Shown here one piece after another: positions 60,108-64,000 of a stretch of 64,000 bases of DNA. Source of the stretch: Pegea sp. RAD2-039 (Eukaryota > Chordata > Thaliacea > Salpida > Salpidae); assembly GCA_034620365.1 (NCBI GenBank), contig JAQGEQ010000161.1, positions 1 to 64,000 of the forward strand. The letters run 5' to 3'. The translations under genes were made by a program, and so were the position numbers. The notes under the pieces are model-generated. The model was given only the letters and a program-made list of their open reading frames with translations. It had not been told where the DNA came from and made no database searches. Position 1 is the first letter of the stretch. Each line of letters begins with the position of its first letter.

Positions 60108-62712
60108 ATGTCTGGAGAAATTTATAAAACGATTCGTTCATATGACGGCGAAAGTGGCGGAAAGGTAAGGTTCCACAAAAACTAGTTGTTTTATATACTA
60201 AGCAAATAAAAATATGATAAATTAGAACGCTTTCTAATTCCCAACAAAAACAAATTAACTTTTATTTAAGGCGAAAACGTTGCAATTTTCTGAAAATGAG
60301 TTTATTGAAGTAGTTAAATTTGGCACAAGAGGTTGGTTGCAAGGTATTTTAAATGGATCAAAAGGATGGTTTCCAGCTAAATATGTTCAAAAGGCAGAAC
60401 AGGTCACTAATTTATTCATAAACTTCAATCGATTCAAGTTTTGATTGTAATTAATACTCAATAAGTTAAGATTTTATAACCTGAAAAATAACTTCTGCGA
60501 TAAAAATAGTAAACTTCTAAAGTAATGATATTTAAAAAGTGATTTTCTATTTTTAGAATGAAACTTTTCCTTTTCATTCGCAAATGTCTAAAACTGTTAA
60601 AGAAAAAAACAATTCAACTGAAGGCAGTCTATCGACGGCAACAACACAAAAATCTTTTGATAGTTTACTACAATTGAAAGAAGATGATGAAATATTAAAA
60701 ACTAAAAGAAAATTAAATGATTATATACAGTTAACAGAACCAATTACTGATGATGAAAGTGCCGAACTAAATAGTAATAACCAGGTTAACTCTGCAAGTA
60801 AAAAGTACTCTGATGAAACTCAGCAAAATGGTTAGCTTAAAGTTTTTTTTCTAATTGATATTAAACTAATTAATGTTTTATATAAATAAATTAAGTTGTT
60901 AGAATTTAATTCAATAGTTTTAAACATGATATTAATCTGTAAAACTTATATTTAAACTAGATTCTGCAGAATCATCAAATACATCAGTTGTTTTATTCAA
61001 AACTTACCAAGCTTCAAGTTTTCAATCTATTTTAGATTTACCTTCAACTTACTCATTAAAGACGAAACCACAATTAATTCAAATTGTAAAAAATTTATAA
61101 CAAAAAATATTTTCCTTCTTAGTACAATTTAAATTTAAATAATAATAAAACAACAGAATTAAAAAAGTTAATTTTTATAGATAGAACAATAAATAATCAA
61201 ATTTAATTTGACTTTTTTTTATTTTATTTTATGTAAAGAATAAATTTTCGAGTTTCCTTTTTAAGATAAATGGATTATCTTTCACAAGTCCAGAAAACAA
61301 ACAAAATCAAAAGTTGCTCCATTCAACAAAGCGCAGTTTTTGTGATAATTTTTGGGTAATTTTTTTGTTTAACTTTATAGATTTAATAAAAAAGAATCTT
61401 TTTAGGGAGATGCTGGCGGGTGTTCTGGTTTTCATTTAGTTTACAAGAAAGTAATGAAAGAAAAAGCACTTCTGTCTGAAATTAGTAAGCTATTGAAAGC
61501 CAGGTATAAAAAAATCAGATTTTATGTTTAAAGAAATATAATTTCTAAACATTTGTTTTATATTTGAATCTCATTTATAAAATAATATCTTAGAGAATTG
61601 GTTGAAGAACAGTATGCAAAGGGACTCAAGGATACTGCTCTCTCTTCTGATATATCTGAAGCAGATGGGTCAATATATATTAAATCAGTTTAAAACTATT
61701 TCAAAGTTGTTTGTTATTATTCAGAGATTTAGGTTATTTTTGGGTGCAATTAAAAGATTCTATTTTAAAACAATCAAAAACTCACCAAGAATTTGGAAAT
61801 AAAGTAAATTAACTTTTTGTTTTAAGTATTTATTATTTTGTTGCGTTAGATCAAACATAATATAAGGGAGCCATTTGAAGTTTTGAAAGAGTCAAAATAT
61901 AAAGAAAGTAAAAAAGTGAACTCAATCGTAAATGACCTGCGACTTAAAGTATTTAACAAGTAAAAAGCTTGATAATAAATTAAACAATTTATATATTTAT
62001 ATAAATCTTTTGCGATTACCATAAAAACGGTTGCTAAATCTAAAGATGCTTTTTTAAACTTTATGCTTGGTTCTCTATCAAGATCTATTTATAAAATATT
62101 CTCAGGTTTCAAGATTTAGAAATGATCGGAGAAAAGCTTATTGCACAAACAAATTTAGTTGAAAAATATACTAAAAATCAAGCGGTAAGCATATAACATA
62201 TTTTTATTAATCAATTTCATTTAAGTTTAATTAATTTTCCGTTAATTCAAAGAAAAATGAAGAAATAATCAAAATTAAAGCCTCCAGAAATGCTATTGGT
62301 ATTTCAACACTTTTTAATAAAAATATAGACTGACAATTTTTGAAATTATTCTGTATTAGCTCTTGAATTACAACGACATGTAAAGATGTATAATAAGGTT
62401 CGTAATTACTGGTACAAAGAAGTTGTTACTTCATTACTGTTCTTTGAGAATCAAGAAAAAAACAGAATTGAAAAAACGATCGCATTAATGAAAGATTATA
62501 TCAAAATTGCTTCAAATTCTCCAAATATTGCTAATCAGGTAAAATTTCAAATAATTGATAAATATATAATCGATAAATAGTAACTTTGTACATTTCAGGC
62601 TAATAAAGCTTTAATGGAATCTTTAAATAATTTTTCTGCTGAAAAAGAAATGGATTTTTGGATAAGGCAAAACTGTACTGGCCAAAATAGACCAGTAGAT
62701 ATCGAAATCTAG
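60108..62712 (+). CDS. GAS7: GAS7-like SH3 and F-BAR protein without WW domain, 13 exons
   Basis: Exons are 60108-60164, 60271-60402, 60557-60830, 60961-61085, 61266-61355, 61406-61503, 61594-61668, 61725-61803, 61850-61959, 62106-62184, 62253-62298, 62360-62538 and 62599-62712, all in phase, giving 485 residues against about 476 in human GAS7. SH3 covers residues about 1-63 (GTRGWLQGILNGSKGWFPAK). A polar linker (64-196) shows no WW domain, unlike vertebrate GAS7. F-BAR starts near SFCDNFW (about 220) with LVEEQYAKGLKD and GDLGYFWVQLKDSI, and ends with YNKVRNYWYKEVVTS. The extreme C-terminus NRPVDIEI matches GAS7's NIRPVDMEI almost exactly. F-BAR proteins bend membranes and link to actin. 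Confidence 0.9.
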
Positions 62713-63223
62713 AATTAAGATTCAGAATTAATATTTCTTAATGAATAAGAAACATTTAATAAATCTGATTTACACAGATTTTATTTGATATTCTATAGTT
62801 TTTAAAGAGTTTATTGAAAATGTATCAACATAAAATTTGCTCTAATTTAAGTAAAACAATTTTAAGTACAGAAATTAAAGTTGGATGCCAGAGATAAGAT
62901 AAAAAACAATAATTTTCAACTTGTAAATAACTACGTAAGTAAATTGAAGCTAACAAATTTACCAGATAGTACAAGGTTTTCTCATCGAGGTAAATCTCAC
63001 AAAAAGTGGTGAACTAAATAATTAAAAGCGAACAACATTTATGAAGTAAACAATTTTTGATGTGAAATAGAAATTAGGAACGATACAGGATGTCGAACTA
63101 ACTAGTAATTTGGTCAAATGAATAAGATACCATCAAACTATTAAAGAAAATAAAACTTTAAAATATATAAACAACAATAAACTCATTATTAGTAAAAGTT
63201 ATTAGTAACAAGATAACTAATTC

Positions 63224-64000
63224 TTAGATTGCATCTGCTGAAACTACGTTTTTCCTTTTAAAGTATTCTTCAAGTCGAGTACTTGCATATCTATATCAAA
63301 GTTCAAACATTAAAAAGTTTTTAATTCAAAAAGAATTTAGCAATTTACTTGATATAATCAAAATTGATTGAAGAATAATTAGACTGAACTAAAGCCCATA
63401 AACACCACAACAAATGAGGAACCTAAAGATGCAGGATTAGAGGGTTCCAATTTAAGTCTTTACATTTTTTACCATGCTGAATAAATAAACTTTTTTGTAG
63501 AGCTTTAATGTCTCTTTTTTTAGGGATTCTTCATTTGCATAAGATAAATCATTCAGATATTTTTTTTGCTCAATTAAATATAGTCTGAGCCATTTCATTT
63601 GGAATGCTTCATCAGGATACAATGAATAATCAGGGTCATCAACTCCTTCAATAAAACAATTTGTTGCGGTAACTAAAACATATTCTATTTCAAATTGATT
63701 TTTGCTATTTGACCTTTACTTTGTCAATATTTTGTTTGTTGCAAATATTAGATAAACAATCAAAACATGAGTATAGTACCTGCGTACTCACAAAAATGGT
63801 TTGCGATATCAAATGCTTGATAATTATATGAGGCATATTCATAATCAATAAAACTAATTTTATCTGTAAAAAAAATAATTGATATTTTATTGATCAGTTT
63901 TAAATCTACTTTTTTTCTGGTTGAAAACGATATTATGAATAAGTAGATCATTGTGACAAAAAACGATTGGTGATCCAATTTCAGTGAGCTGGTTTTCCAA
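63224..64000 (-). CDS. ETNK1: Ethanolamine kinase, 3' part (runs off the window)
   Basis: Catalyses ATP-dependent phosphorylation of ethanolamine, the first step of the CDP-ethanolamine route to phosphatidylethanolamine. Exons visible are 64000-63910 (partial), 63863-63780, 63645-63473, 63422-63349 and 63290-63224, all in phase. The choline-kinase Brenner motif VFCHNDLLIHN (H-x-D-x4-N) is followed by ISFIDYEYASYNYQAFDIAN, with the DxE metal-binding pair, and then HFCEYAGVDDPDYSLYP. EYAG followed directly by VD matches ethanolamine kinases rather than choline kinases. HLLWCLWALVQSNYSSI and YASTRLEEYFKRK end the protein. The N-terminal ATP-binding half lies beyond the window. The gene is convergent with GAS7, with about 510 bases between stops. 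The paralogue number (1 or 2) cannot be assigned. Confidence 0.92.

Noticed and set aside
1..64000. CRISPR arrays, rRNA genes, intact tRNA genes and bacterial operons
   Set aside because: None is visible. The intron-containing animal genes make the first and last inapplicable, and only tRNA-like fragments were found.

Overview
This is a window of nuclear DNA from an animal. It is very AT-rich, at roughly three quarters A+T by eye. Its genes are cut by GT-AG introns, many only about 45-60 bases long, separated by long stretches with no gene. Most conserved genes were rebuilt here exon by exon, and reading phase was checked at every junction; a simple ORF scan shows only fragments of them. Several genes have a pyrimidine-rich acceptor ending in AG 7-40 bases before the start codon, as expected in a lineage with spliced-leader trans-splicing (for example flatworms or tunicates). 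The intermediate filament gene has a short, vimentin-like coil 1B and 162- and 126-base exons like vertebrate type III genes. That favours an invertebrate chordate such as a tunicate, but I cannot settle the phylum.

Layout. 0.3-1.8 kb (-): a secreted, ferroxidase-type ferritin. 4.3-5.4 kb (+): a small secreted precursor with a possible amidation site, flanked by a 72-base inverted repeat. 6.1-8.15 kb: decayed CR1/jockey-type LINE pieces on both strands. 9.0-13.6 kb (+): an ABHD13-like hydrolase and a decayed second copy that shares one near-identical block. 14.1-15.4 kb (-): a TMEM200/PIRT-like two-span membrane protein in a GC-rich, CRE- and E-box-rich island. 15.5-26.7 kb: no gene seen. 26.7-28.8 kb: a dead LINE. 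29.7-36.1 kb (-): small secreted protein genes, including two tandem paralogues with a six-cysteine pattern. 36.2-42.8 kb: no convincing gene. 42.8-45.0 kb (-): DHRS12. 46.3-46.7 kb (-): selenoprotein W with an in-frame TGA for selenocysteine and a plausible SECIS element. 49.0-51.2 kb (+): an L-galactose-dehydrogenase-like aldo-keto reductase. 52.2-53.1 kb (-): glyoxalase II. 54.6-56.7 kb (-): a cytoplasmic intermediate filament protein. 57.5-59.8 kb (+): SCPEP1-like serine carboxypeptidase. 60.1-62.7 kb (+): GAS7-like SH3/F-BAR protein. 63.2 kb to the window end (-): the 3' part of ethanolamine kinase.

The conserved genes are mostly unrelated housekeeping functions (iron storage, methylglyoxal detoxification, redox, phospholipid synthesis, lysosome-type peptidase, cytoskeleton and membrane shaping), and they do not form one pathway. 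The most novel element is the small-secreted-peptide neighbourhood at 29.7-36.1 kb, above all the two genes sharing the pattern C-x3-C-x12-C-x8-C-x2-C-x4/5-C and identical intron phases. The best-supported unusual coding event is the selenocysteine TGA of selenoprotein W.
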